Source of the DNA: Pontederia crassipes
Taxonomy: Eukaryota > Streptophyta > Magnoliopsida > Commelinales > Pontederiaceae
Reading direction: 5' to 3'
DNA: 64,000 nt
NCBI GenBank assembly: GCA_030549335.1
Contig: CM060191.1
Span: forward strand, 4,655,001 to 4,719,000
This document shows, piece by piece, positions 46,233 to 57,844 of the stretch; position 1 is the first letter of the stretch, and every line of letters begins with the position of its first letter. A program made the position numbers and the translations under genes. Under the pieces are notes generated by a model. That model was not told the origin of the DNA, searched no databases, and was given only the letters and a program-made list of their open reading frames with translations.

Positions 46233-46241
46233 TTATATATA
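46233..46241 (+). promoter_or_regulatory. TATA box of the MADS-box gene
   Basis: TATATATAG lies 59 bp upstream of ATG 46300, consistent with transcription start near 46265. Confidence 0.5.
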
Positions 46242-46299
46242 GCTCTTTTTTCAAGATTTTTTTCATCATCTCCTCATATTTTTCTTGTTAGAATCTACT

Positions 46300-47016
46300 A
46301 TGGGTAGAAATGACATCTTTGGTGGTAGTGGCCGTAAGAAGATTGAGATGAAGAAAATACTCAAGGAAGATGCTCGTCAAGTGTGCTTCTCAAAGCGCAA
46401 GATGGGTGTTTTTTCAAAAGCTAGCAACCTCGCCATACTTTGTGGTGCCGAGGTGGCGATTCTCATCACCTCTCCTGGAGGTAAAATTCACTCCTTTGGG
46501 AGTCCATCGGTCAATTCGGTCCTAGATCGATTTATGTCTGATGGGCAAACTCAAACTCTACTATCTCCTTTGGAAGGTGATCACGCTGAGCGATTGATGC
46601 AAGAGTTTGTAGATCTCTCTCGCAAGGTTGAAGCTGCTAAAGAAAGAAATGCCATGCACAAAGAGCAGTTCAAGAATTTTCTTCAAGAGATTGATCCAAT
46701 TTGGTCCAAAAATGTAGATGACCTGACACTTGAAGAGTGCATTCAAGTAATGACCAAGTTGGAGGCCCTCAAAGCAAGTTATCAAGAAATGCTCAAGGAG
46801 GCAGTTCATGTCAATGGACGTAGTTCTGAGGTCGTTACAAAATCAAATATGAAGACTGGTACTAATCATTGTCCTAATATCGCTCCTCCAGCATCTTCAA
46901 ATGGACCGTGGATGAGGTTGCTTAACCTTGATGAAGATGGATCTGAGCTACTTTCCCTTCAATCACTTGACTATGATGTGAATGCCTCTAAGAAAAATCA
47001 AGCTAAATCGGAATAG
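46300..47016 (+). CDS. Type I (M-alpha, AGL62-like) MADS-box protein
   Basis: This is an intronless frame of 238 residues from ATG 46300; a longer in-frame extension exists only through non-ATG codons. The MADS domain spans about residues 11-70: GRKKIEMKKILKEDARQVCF, SKRKMGVFSKASNLAILCGA, then EVAILITSPGGKIHSFGSPS and VNSVLDRF. The Gly-Ser-Pro-Ser-Val segment after the domain, the lack of introns and the absence of a K-box place it in type I, M-alpha. A helical segment follows (residues about 95-170), then a variable tail. Relatives act in the nucleus as DNA-binding regulators of the female gametophyte and endosperm, usually with an M-gamma partner. An unusual NDIFGGS insertion separates MGR from GRKK. 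AATAAA is at 47067 and 47140. The CDS is intact, so it is probably functional. Confidence 0.9.
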   Translation: MGRNDIFGGSGRKKIEMKKILKEDARQVCFSKRKMGVFSKASNLAILCGAEVAILITSPGGKIHSFGSPSVNSVLDRFMSDGQTQTLLSPLEGDHAERLMQEFVDLSRKVEAAKERNAMHKEQFKNFLQEIDPIWSKNVDDLTLEECIQVMTKLEALKASYQEMLKEAVHVNGRSSEVVTKSNMKTGTNHCPNIAPPASSNGPWMRLLNLDEDGSELLSLQSLDYDVNASKKNQAKSE

Positions 47017-47066
47017 ATGGTTGATGATATGAGTTGATGCAATATCTTCTACAAGTTATTGTGATA

Positions 47067-47145
47067 AATAAATGTATAATGTTGAGAGATGGATGGTGTA
47101 TGTGAGGTTTAAATCAATATATATGTATTAATGATTTGAAATAAA
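47067..47145 (+). terminator. Poly(A) signals of the MADS-box gene
   Basis: AATAAA occurs at 47067-47072 and 47140-47145, 50-130 bp after the stop. Confidence 0.5.
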
Positions 47146-47199
47146 ACTTCCATTGATTTTATGTGGTAAACAATGATTTATTCTTCTTATGCATTGTTC

Positions 47200-49825
47200 A
47201 TTTGTGATAGAAAGAGTATGACACAATTATTTGATATTAAATATATCTAAGTGTTTATATTAAATATTAAATACTTTTTCAAGGAATAACTATTATGAGT
47301 ATGAACAATTATTTTATATTGGTTCCAGTGCGTACAATAGAAAAGTTTAAGGTTTAAATGTATATCCTCTCTTTATGCAAGCTTAATTAATATACCAAAT
47401 TTTGAACTTATTTCATTGTTAAACATTAAATCAAAGTTTATAATGTCATCATATAAGTTCTTACATTATATACATTTGTGTCTTTTATTTACAAAAACCA
47501 TTTTAATTCAATAAAAATAAATTTCATAATCATCACACTATGATCACCCAATGTTATGAATATGTGTTTCTTTAATTAAAAAGGACATATAAGCTTGATG
47601 CACCCTTCATGATCCAAGTGATGAGAGTGGGAGAGATATGTGAATTAGGTGGAAAATGAATGGATGTGGGGATCAAGATATAATCTAATTTACTAAGATA
47701 GGAATTACTCAATGTAATTTCCCTTAGCTACAAGTGTACAATCGGTCGAGTATCATGTCCACGATGACTTGAGATTAAGGATCTACCTGAACAAGTCTAA
47801 CCTAACATATAAGTTATGCATGCATTTTTATACATATTTTACATGTCATTTATGTTATTTTTCATAGTTTTGGACCCATGCATCTGTTCGGTTATTTATT
47901 TTTTAAAATTCTCTTGAGTTAGAAGTTACTCGCTATTATTTTATTTTATTCTCAAGATCATCATTTTAAAGGTAGGGAGCGATTGAATAGAAAGAATGCA
48001 AAAATTGAAGCTGAAATAATGGCTATATTTAGCTCTTATAAGAACCCGATCCGGATTAGCATTATACCATAACTGAGTTAGCTCTAGCAATTGAACTTGA
48101 CCCGAGTTCAGCCCAACTCTCGAAGTCTGGTCAAAATGTCATAAAACTGGGACCGAGTTCTATAATCGTGATGGTAGGATCAATGGTTGTGATTTGCCAA
48201 GTAATTTTCACGTATAGTTGAGTGTCATAATCAACCCCAAACCCTCATAGGCTGCCACCTCTATAAACACTTATGCACCATAATCTTATGAAATATGCAG
48301 TCTCAGAGTTTGGAACTCTATCCGCACAGAAAATGAGAGAATGATTTTTATTGTGTGCCACTATGGATTAATCAAAAATTGAGGAATCCAAAGTTTTCAA
48401 CGATCATTTTCAATGTATCCTAAGACTCATTTAAGAGACATTGTCTACTACTTGAGAGTTTGATTATAATTTCTAATATTTTTATCATTTTTCTCCTCAA
48501 AGTTATTTAATGTTATTATATCAATTGGATAAATTTATGTTTGAAATATTAGAAGATCCATATTAGTTAAATATGAATTTTGTGCATGATGATTGATTGA
48601 ACGCGTGTCAGAATTCATTATCTCAAAACTTGAACGGAGTTCTGCCATACCCAAGTATGTTAGTGGTAATCTAATTTCATGTCATCAATTGTGGATTATT
48701 AATTAATTAAGAGATAATAAGATTTTATTAATTAAGAGATAAGTTGAAAACCAAGGGTCTGGACTTTATTTTTCTCTCTCATTAAGGTCCAAACATTTGA
48801 GATTGACATCATCTTTATTTTTATTTTATTTATGATCACAAATTTATTTTTCTTTCAATAATTAATTAGGATGAGAAAATAACTAATTCATTAGTCCTCC
48901 TATGATCGGCAACTCTTACTTACTCTTTATTACTTAAATTCGACTTAGTATACTTGTTAGAATAATTGCATTCACAATTTTTCCATCAATAAATCAAGGC
49001 TAATTTAATTACTAGCATGACAAAAAAAATTAAATTCAGGAAATGATGAAACATGAAAATAAAAAAAATAAGCGTATTCTTTGTGGAAATTTATAATAAT
49101 TTAATAGAAGTTGAAATTAAATTGACAGAAGAATTGAAAAGGAATCCTATCAATTATGGAAAATATCTCAAGGAGGAGTTTCATTTGAAGTATTAGTCTG
49201 GAATGGACTTAGAACGGGTAGGATTATACAATTGAAGAATTGAATCAAATTTTGAGATAAATTGCTCACGCAGTGCATTAATTTGGAAATTACAAATCAT
49301 ATTCTCATAGGCAATTAGTTAAGTTGATTGAAAAAACTAAATAATATCTTGTCGAAGTTCTTACATAGAAGAATATTCAAGACATACTCTCGATTTATAA
49401 GAAATATCCACCAATACAAACCTACCTAATTCAAATCATATGGTAGTTGAATTTCAAATGATGAGGAACCAAGCCAACTCTTAAAACATAGGAATATCTA
49501 AGGTAATTACCTCTTAGTTCAGTAAATCAAACTTTTATAACTCTTGTTGAAATTTAAGATCGCAAATGTCAAATCAAAATTTAGTTTAACAATATGTGAA
49601 AACGCATTAGTATGTAGTTCCTAAGCTACTTGTCATCAACACTAGATAAAATTTAGTAGACCATATGAAATTCAACACAAACGTCAAGTTACTGGACACA
49701 CTTTATGAATACTTCAATTCGTAAGTTACAAATCAACTTGAGAAATAATTAATTCTAGAACAAGTTATGGACACTACTTTCGTTTTTGCCTCCATGACCT
49801 GTATTTATACATTTCAAGAGCCTAA
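47200..49825. other. AT-rich intergenic region with a possible LTR trace
   Basis: No gene is recognised. The stretch 47725-47770 (AGCTACAAGTGTACAATCGG, then CATGTCCACGATGAC) resembles the conserved motif of the Athila-like LTRs at 9.83 and 19.16 kb, so a decayed LTR may lie around 47.7-48.5 kb. Confidence 0.45.
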
Positions 49826-50499
49826 TTCATGTCACCTAATTCAACCCTTATAATTCCATGATTGAAAATACAAAAATAATTTATCTATGATACATATATG
49901 CAACATATGATATAGGAATTTATATGTAGGTAATACATATAATGTAACTAACATAAGTATACGAATATATACGTAACACATATAATATAGGAATACATGT
50001 GTATGTAAGTATACAAATACATATGTAGGTAACATATATTTTAATTAGGAATATTTAATTCGAAAAGCATCGACTTAGCATCTACATAGCATCGCAATGA
50101 CTGCGACGCTAATTAGCATCTAAGAGAGACCACGCTAAAGCAGCGCAACATGCCAGTGTCCATATTGACTCCGTCAGTCGCGTCGATATAATGTCGCATA
50201 ATTTGTGACGTTAAATTAGCGCCGACCTTTATCGACCCCAATATAGCGCTATGATTTTTCGTGCATTTCCTCATTCTAGCGTGAAATAATAGCGCCAAAT
50301 TAGCATCTCCATGGCATTGTATTTCGCACCGATTTACTATAATGCTAAATCGATGCTAATTTGACGTTGTTGGGAGGCAGTGAGAGTCGCGCTTTGTTGA
50401 CGCAATCTCGCCGCTATGGAGATGCTATTGGCATCGACTTAGTGTCTCCTTTTTGTGCGATGCTAATTGTCATCCCTATTCAACAATTTTCTTGTAGTG
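49826..50499 (+). mobile_element. CACTA right-end fragment (TAGCGTCG family)
   Basis: It matches 44950-45868, including ATATGATATAGGAAT and the AGCGTCG-type motifs. It ends CCCTATTCAACAATTTTCTT then GTAGTG, a good CACTA terminus. It abuts unrelated CACTA sequence at 50500. Confidence 0.65.
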
Positions 50500-50943
50500 C
50501 ATCTCTCCCTCCGACAGCGCTCTCTCCCTCCGGCCATCTCCCCCTCGCGCTCTCTCCCTCTTGTCATGTCTCCCTCCGGTGGCGCTCTCTCCCTCTCCGT
50601 CGGCTCCCTCTCCCTCTCTCTCGATCTGGCCCCCACAATCTGGTCTCCTGGTGACGGATCTACCGCGAGGCGGCCTGATTCGCCATGAGGCGACCTGATC
50701 AGATTGCTAGACGGACAAATTTTTTTATATTTTAAAAAACCTTTCCGACGAACGGAGCCATCGAAAAAGTAGATAACCGTCGAAAGAACTTTGAATGGCC
50801 TTAACCGTCGAAACTTCTGATAGATTTTTGCGTCCGTCGAAAATCGTTTGCGATGCCCACTTTTCGATTGGTTCTGTTGGAAACTTCTATTTCTGACATA
50901 TTTTTTCGCTTCTTTGACGGAAAACTCCATTTTTCTTGTAGTG
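50500..50943 (+). mobile_element. CACTA right-end fragment (CCGTCG family)
   Basis: A pyrimidine-rich block (50500-50640) leads into CCGTCGAAA-type subterminal motifs and the terminus CCATTTTTCTTGTAGTG at about 50943, followed by CTT. The order is the same as in 61338-62807. The terminus pairs with that at 3217. Confidence 0.7.
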
Positions 50944-52326
50944 CTTTTTAAATACGTAAAAATAATGATGAAATTGGAAATTCACAAATTAGTAATATCT
51001 TAATTCAACTTAACTTCAAGGCATGAACTTTGATTTACTATGCATTCACTTCACAAAACTTTTATAAATCAATAGATCACATGAATTTAATTCTCCCCAC
51101 ATTCGTTACTAGAATACTGTCAATCAATAATTCAACTTTAAAATCAATAATCATTCAACTAGCTAGCTTTAGGAATTAATCACTTTTCAAACAAACGTAG
51201 ATTAACTAATTAAATCAGAGTGCTCATCATATATTATTTTCTCTTTAAATTATAACTCTCCAAAATAAAATAAGATACATGGAGTTCATTCCAGGATGAG
51301 TAATAAAATCAGTGGGATTCTACGTAAAAAGAACTCAACATCACCTATGTAGGCTAACTACACTTTGTATGACTCCCCAATCTTCAAGATGTGTGTTTTT
51401 AAAATTAGAACCGAGCGGTCTAACCAGTTCAATTGTACATCAGTCATCGTTCCGGTTGAACGATAAAAATTAGTTTGACAAACAAAACTAGATTGAACGG
51501 GTCAACCAGGCCAAAATCGGATCGAACTGAAATTTGTTCAATTCCCTATTTTCAAAATTGCAGAAACATTTGAATATAAATAGGAAAAATAAAAAAAAAT
51601 AGAAACTATATTAGTAGGGAAGGTGGAAGAATAGGAAAGGGAGAAAAAATGATTAGATTTTATAGAATGAAATAAAAGAATTTATATTAATAATGAGTAA
51701 ATTAAATTTGAATTGCATAATAAAAGGTGGAAAATTATTAAAAATACAAAATATAATGAACTTAACCAAGATGATAAAATTTAAATAATTATAAAAAATA
51801 TATATTAAAAATATAAAAATAGAAATATATTATAGATTTTATAAAATGAATTTAAAATATAAAACAAATAATATAGAAAGAAATTTTGAATGTAAGAATA
51901 AAATGCGAGAAGGTAATAAAGACAAATTTAAACAAAAAATACTCATAAAATTATTAAATAAGAAAATGGTAAAATATAAATAATTCCTATTGTATAAATG
52001 TACAAAGTAATTTATTAATAGTTGATTAAATTTAAATGAAGATTAATATACTTTTATTTCATTAGTTTTTACTTTTAATATTTATTTATAATATATTTTT
52101 TAAATATAATAAAGATGATATTATTTTAATAAAAATATAGTTTGATTTTAAAAATATTACTCTCGCTTCTTTATCTAACTTTATAAAATATAATTAATCC
52201 GATAATGATCTCTTTTATTTCTATAAATATAAATTTTATTTAATAATTTTTAAGTTAGAACAATAATTCTTCAATCCCTTCCATTGACTATCTTTTGGCC
52301 ATTGTGAATTTTCCTTTATGTCTTTT
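50944..52326. other. AT-rich region, possible small MITE at about 51386-51555
   Basis: Strongly AT-rich from 51590 on. Positions 51386-51555 begin TTTTTAAAATTAGAACCGAG, end CCCTATTTTCAAAATTG (loosely inverted), and contain GGTCTAACCAGTTCAATTG-like sequence typical of some plant MITEs. No gene is seen. Confidence 0.4.
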
Positions 52327-53555
52327 TTTTATTTTACGTGCATCCCTTCCATCAGTCTCTCCGGTGGCGGAGCTACGATGCATTCAAAGTGGGTTCACTA
52401 ATTAACAAATAATAAAATGTTCCAAAAAATAGATAATAAAATGTTTCAAATTTTGTTATGTTCTTGAAAATGTTATTGTGGACTTCCAAATTCATTTTTT
52501 AGAAAAATACAAAGATTAACTAGATTTTTTAATAAAAATTATTCATATATATAAACATTTATAAATAATAAAATTAATAAATTAATAATCTATAAATCTA
52601 TAAATAACATTTTTAAAAAATAATATATATATTCAATCAGTCACGTCACATTACAAACTACAATGGTAACATTAATTATCTAAAATAATTTATATAAAAT
52701 AACAAAACATTTTACCTGGATAGAAGATATGAAGTTAAATTATGACATACAAGTTTTATAGAAATTATGTTTACGAAATTATTATATTAAATTTAAATTT
52801 AAAAAAAAATATTTAAAGAAACCTAAAACTTAAATTAAGAAATAACATGATATCAAGCATCAAGGATAATATATATGTGCGTTGTAGTCGCATAAGAAAA
52901 ATAATGTAATTATATGTCCAAAATACAGAAAAAAATAATGTATATTTTTTTTTATTTTACGTGCATCCCTTCCATCATTCTCTCGGTGGCGGAGCTACAA
53001 TGCATTCAAAGTGGGTTCACTAATTAACAGATAATAAAATGTTACAATTTTTTTATGTTCTTGAAAAAGTTATTCTGGACTTCCGAATTCATTTTTTAGA
53101 AAAATACAAAGATTATCTAGATTTTTTAATACAAATTATCCATATATATAAACATTTATAGATAATAAAACTAATAAATTAATAATCTATAAATCTATAA
53201 ATAACATTTTTAAAAAATAATATATATTCAATCAGTCACGTCTCATTACAAACTACAATGGTAACATTAATTATCTAAAATAATTTATATAAAATAACAA
53301 AACATTTTACCTGGATAGAAGATATGAAGTTGAATTATGATATACAAGTTTTATAGAAATTATGTTTAAGAAATTATTATATTAAAATTAAATTTAACAA
53401 AAAATATTTAAAGAAACCTAAAACTTAAATAAAGAAATAACATGATATCAAGCATCAAGAATAATATATATGTGTGTGTAGTCACATAAGAAATATAATG
53501 TAATTATATGTCCAAAATACAGAATAAAAATAATGTATATCTTTTTTTTGTAAAT
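52327..53555. repeat. Tandem duplication, 624-bp period, two copies
   Basis: ACGTGCATCCCTTCCATCA starts at 52335 and again at 52959. Similarity continues through GGTGGCGGAGCTAC(G/A)ATGCA, CACTAATTAAC and TATGTCCAAAATACAGAA. It is non-coding. A few per cent of bases and small indels separate the copies. Confidence 0.9.
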
Positions 53556-53960
53556 GTAACAAGTCAAAATAGATTATGAGATGAAAGAAATAAAGTAATT
53601 TTGTGTGTCAAAATATTGAAAAATAATTAAACATAATAATTCTGTGAATGTAACAAGTCAAAACGGATCATGAGATGAATAAGTAAAGTAAATTTGTGTG
53701 GAAAAATATTGAAAATAATTAAACATAATAAAAATGATTGGAAAAAATATTAGTCATCAATTTCCACAATTGATGAAGTTTACTTAAAATAATTAAACAT
53801 AATAATTCTGTGAATGTAACAAGTCAAAACGGATTATGAGATGAAAAAATAAAGTAAATTTGTGTGGCAAAATATTGAAAATAATTAAAGATAATAAAAA
53901 TGATTGAAAAAAGTATTAATCATCAATTTCCATTAATGATGAAGTTTACTTATATTAAAA
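53556..53960. repeat. Three tandem copies of an AT-rich unit
   Basis: TGTAACAAGTCAAAA(C/T)(G/A)GAT occurs at about 53556, 53649 and 53815. The last two units extend through CATCAATTTCCA and GATGAAGTTTACTTA. Confidence 0.8.
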
Positions 53961-54368
53961 GTTCCTGTAGAGAATCGAACCTGTGACGCTCTCATAATGA
54001 TTTCATTGTCACCGCCAGCACAACAAATGGATAATTGTGTACAACAAAAATGATAAATCCTCCTAATACACGCAATAAAAATACTCAAAAAGTTGATGAA
54101 TTTACAATGCATGCCATTGTGTCTTGTTAAGAAAATTTTTAGACTACTTTTTAAGAGGATACAGCAACACTCTAATTTTCTTTGTACCATTATTATCATT
54201 CTCCCTCGTACATTCTTAATATGTAACGTTTCTCTCTCTACAGTTCTACCTCTCCATCCATTGTCACCACCAATTCAATATTTTATTTTTTATCGACATT
54301 TTTCTTTTTTGGAAAATGAAAAGGACATTTAAGAATTTAAAAGGAAGAACTTGTTATCCAAAGCATAT

Positions 54369-54670
54369 ATGTGCATCTCCTATGTGCAGTTCCTGCTGGG
54401 GCTTGAGTACATCTTCGGTGGCGTGTCGGAGATGTACGACAACAACAGCCACCAAGGGTCGACGTTCCTCGCCCGCGCCGCGAAGGCCGACTACGTACCA
54501 TGTCACGATATATCTATGTGATGGGCATCTTCCTGTTCGGCCTCAATCAAGGCAATAAGGAGAGACGGCAGTGGGGAGTGGACGTGCTCAATGACTTGAG
54601 AACAAGCTGCACGGCGAGGTTCGTGCCCCATGCACGAGTAGCGTGCACGTCGAAAAATGATGAAAAGTGA
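54369..54670 (+). pseudogene. GC-rich exon relic of an unidentified gene
   Basis: The frame from ATG 54369 reads FLLGLEYIFGGVSEMYDNNS then HQGSTFLARAAKADYV and stops at 54519. From about 54497 another frame continues with YVMGIFLFGLNQGNKERRQW then GVDVLNDLRTSC and stops near 54668. Nearly every third codon position is G or C, unlike all flanking DNA, which supports a decayed coding exon with a frameshift near 54500. I do not recognise the family. Confidence 0.45.
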
Positions 54671-54805
54671 GCTCCGCCATCAGAAGGATCACCATGAAGC
54701 ATCTTTACTTCTCCCCCCCTTGCAGTTAATGCAATTTGCACAAACAATGTGTGCGGTCGGGTGACGAAGAACGGACCCCCACTGTCGGAGGGGATTGGTT
54801 GGCGG

Positions 54806-55045
54806 CGGCGGACCCACATACATCTAGAGGGGGGCCGTGCCCCTCTAAAATTTTACAATTTTATTAAGTATATACATTGATATCTAAATTTTAGGATTAT
54901 GAATAACATTTGGCCCCCTTAAATAAATTAGATATCATATAATATCTCACTTTTTCATCTATACAGAGGTCTTGGGTTCAAACTCACTTAGACATTTTTT
55001 TTTCTTTCCCTTTATGTTGGCCCCCGTCCATTTTTAAGTCTGGGG
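54806..55045. mobile_element. Possible short non-autonomous element
   Basis: It begins GGCGGCGGACCCAC...GGGGGGCCGTGCCCCTC and ends GGCCCCCGTCCATTTTTAAG then GGGGTCCGATCCTTGGCGCC, with GGNCCC/GGGGGCC motifs facing each other. The interior includes CTTGGGTTCAAACTCAC. It follows the exon relic. No clear target duplication is seen. Confidence 0.35.
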
Positions 55046-57844
55046 TCCGATCCTTGGCGCCGTTTCAGCGACAACAATTTTGCACTGAGCTGTGCGGATG
55101 GAGAGACGAGTACTACAAGTTCTTCAGCATGCAGTCTTTAATCATGTCTTATATTTAAAAGTATTTATAATTAAATATCAAACAAATTTCTGAAAAAAAT
55201 AAAAGTTTATAATTTTCATGCATTAAGAGCTCTCCTCCTTTCACTATTCTTTCTATTTTTTTATAATTTTTTTATAATTAGTATCTCAATACCATATTAA
55301 TTTATTACATTATTTAATTCTTTGATATTCTCATTATTAAATATCATGTTAATTAATTGTATCATTTAATATTTTATTAATATATTACATCTTTTTTTGC
55401 ATTGTGACTTGGTATTCTCACCATTACATATCATATTAATTAATTATATAATTTAGTAGTTACATATTCTATTCCATTATTTTTATTAGGGGCAGATGGA
55501 TGTGCTGCTCGTACTTTTGGATGTAAAATATGCATTCCAACGATTGGATATAATCATTGTCCATCATTAAAAAGGATTATCCTCTGGCGCAAATTCATGA
55601 TCCCACGGCAACAAGAGCATCGCTCTCCTTCTCGTCGAGATGACGAGACTAGTGATGTTGCATGCAGAGAACAGTGTGACTAGGACATTGAGGGGCATGG
55701 TGGAAAAAAAAAAGTTAACTCCAAAATGTTTCACAGAAGAATAAAATAGGAGCAAGAAAATTTTAAGGAGAGATAAAAAATATTTTTATTTCTATTTTAT
55801 GCTGTTCTTGTAATGATTAAAAATGTGTTTCATACAATGTTTAAAAAAATATTTGAATGAAAAAAATAAAAAAATGAGCTAATTCTTATTTTGTTTTTCT
55901 ACTAAACAGTCCCGAAAAAGAAGTGTCAGCTCAAGGGCAAGGCTATTATAAGCTATTGCTTGAGGTCCACTATTAATGTAAGGCCTCATAATTTTAGTTA
56001 TTATTGTTTATATTTTTATATTGAGAAAAAGGATAATGAAGAACATGTAAATTGAAAAATAAAAATAATATGTATTTTCCACTAATAAAAAATGGGATAT
56101 ATCAATATACCTTATCTTAATTTTTATTAGTGTTTAATTTTTATTTTCATTTCAGAATCAAATTTGTTCTCTAAATTATACTTGCAATTTAGTGATTGTT
56201 GTTTTGTATTTTTTCAGTAATTAATAGTTCTGAAGCTATTTTTATCATAAATATATATTTATTATTTATTTATTGACTGCGTAAACTAGTCGGTTATAAA
56301 ATTTTATTACATCATAAAAATATAATATTTTTTTGTCTATATTTTGGCTTTAGGCCTCTTGAGTCTTAAGCCTTGGAGGAAGCAAAGGAGATGTAGTGCA
56401 TCAAGGTCGCTCTGGAGAAGCTGCGTGTGTCACTGGGCATTTTCCTGTGACACGAAGCGTGAAGCCGTGCCGTTCAACTTATAGCTCTCGGCCGCTCAGC
56501 GCTAAAATTATGGAACACATGCAGCCGCCCCGAACTGCGTAATATTGCAGAGTACCAAGTTATCCGTCCTTAGGGCATTTATCTTGTAAGGCCGTCCTTA
56601 TGAATGACCAAGTAGGTGACGTTCTCGTAGGGTACGTCTTTTGCATCTTCAATATGTAATAAGATTTCTATACCTACGATACACTGGGAGGAGTTCACTA
56701 GTGCCTTTCGAGGCCCAATTGTATGTTATGTTTCATCATATTTAATATAAGTAAGCTTTCCTTTAATTCTAGTGTCATGGTCTTGAGCGTGGGGTGGCAA
56801 CCCACATCGGTATTCCTTCATAACGTCCCGTGGTCCCTTCGTCGCCCCTTCGAACTTTAAGCGCCCAAGCGCCTGCATTAGCGCCGCAACGCACTAATGC
56901 CACGGACCTATGACGAGTAGTCCAACATTTTAGTCATGTTTGTAATTGAATGCTTATAAGAGTGACTCTCGACATAGTCTAGGTGCTTATCCGCCTAGTC
57001 GTCGCACGTAATCTAGTGTCAGAGAATGATCCCGTGACACGTGCACATTAATCCGGAGAGCTTGAAATGGACTCTGTTACATAGATTTGTGTGGTACCCC
57101 CGCTGGTAAAAATTGGAGCCCAATGGCATGTCATGAATATTATATATCTTAATAAAAAATTATTTAAGTATATTTTTATATATTTGAAATATATCTAAAT
57201 TGTGCGAAACAGAGTTACTTAGTTGAATAATAAAGAAAAAAATGAGAAAATGAAAATTGTGAGAGATGATTAAAGCGAAATTTTGGAGAAAATAAAATAT
57301 AAGGATGACTTTAAATGCAAAAAATAATGACATTTTGAGAAATACTTACGGTGAGACAAAATAAAATCCACCAAATAAAGGAGACCAACAAAATAAATTA
57401 GAATATTTTAAATATGATTTCGTATTATTAAATTATTATGTGGCTTCTGTTTAATCCTTGGCCTGGTTGTATCGTGGGGATTCTTATTTCAGGAATATTT
57501 GTTTCCAACAGGGCAGAAGCGCATCACCCATTCAAACCAAGGATCTTATTTCTTATATGTTAAACAAATTAAACTAATATGCTATGCTATAATATAATAT
57601 AATATATTCTTAATAAGTAAGTAAATATATATTACCATTATAGTAAATAAATGAAACAATTATATATTTATTATAATTTAAAAAATGCTTTTAAAAAAGA
57701 AAAAATAGTATAATTTGTTTTTATATATTAAGTCTGGTCCGACAAGGATTCACATTAGCAAAATGTTTCAGTCAATCTTTTTATTTCGAAACCCACAAAA
57801 ACAGATTTTCACCTAATTGTTCTTATATTACATGAAAAACCCAC
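55046..57844. other. Unassigned, no gene recognised
   Basis: AT-rich except 56390-57120, which is of normal GC and low repetition, with no open frame of note. AAGGCCTCATAATTTT (55980) and GGCTTTAGGCCTCTTGAG (56347) face each other loosely and may bound a degenerate MITE. Confidence 0.4.

Noticed and set aside
53960-54010. tRNA or SINE-like B-box (reverse of GAATCGAACCTGTGAC)
   Set aside because: Only the B-box-like segment is present; no A-box, cloverleaf or poly-A/T tail was found.
56390-57120. Possible organellar DNA insertion because of normal GC
   Set aside because: No rRNA, tRNA or recognisable plastid or mitochondrial gene in the stretch.
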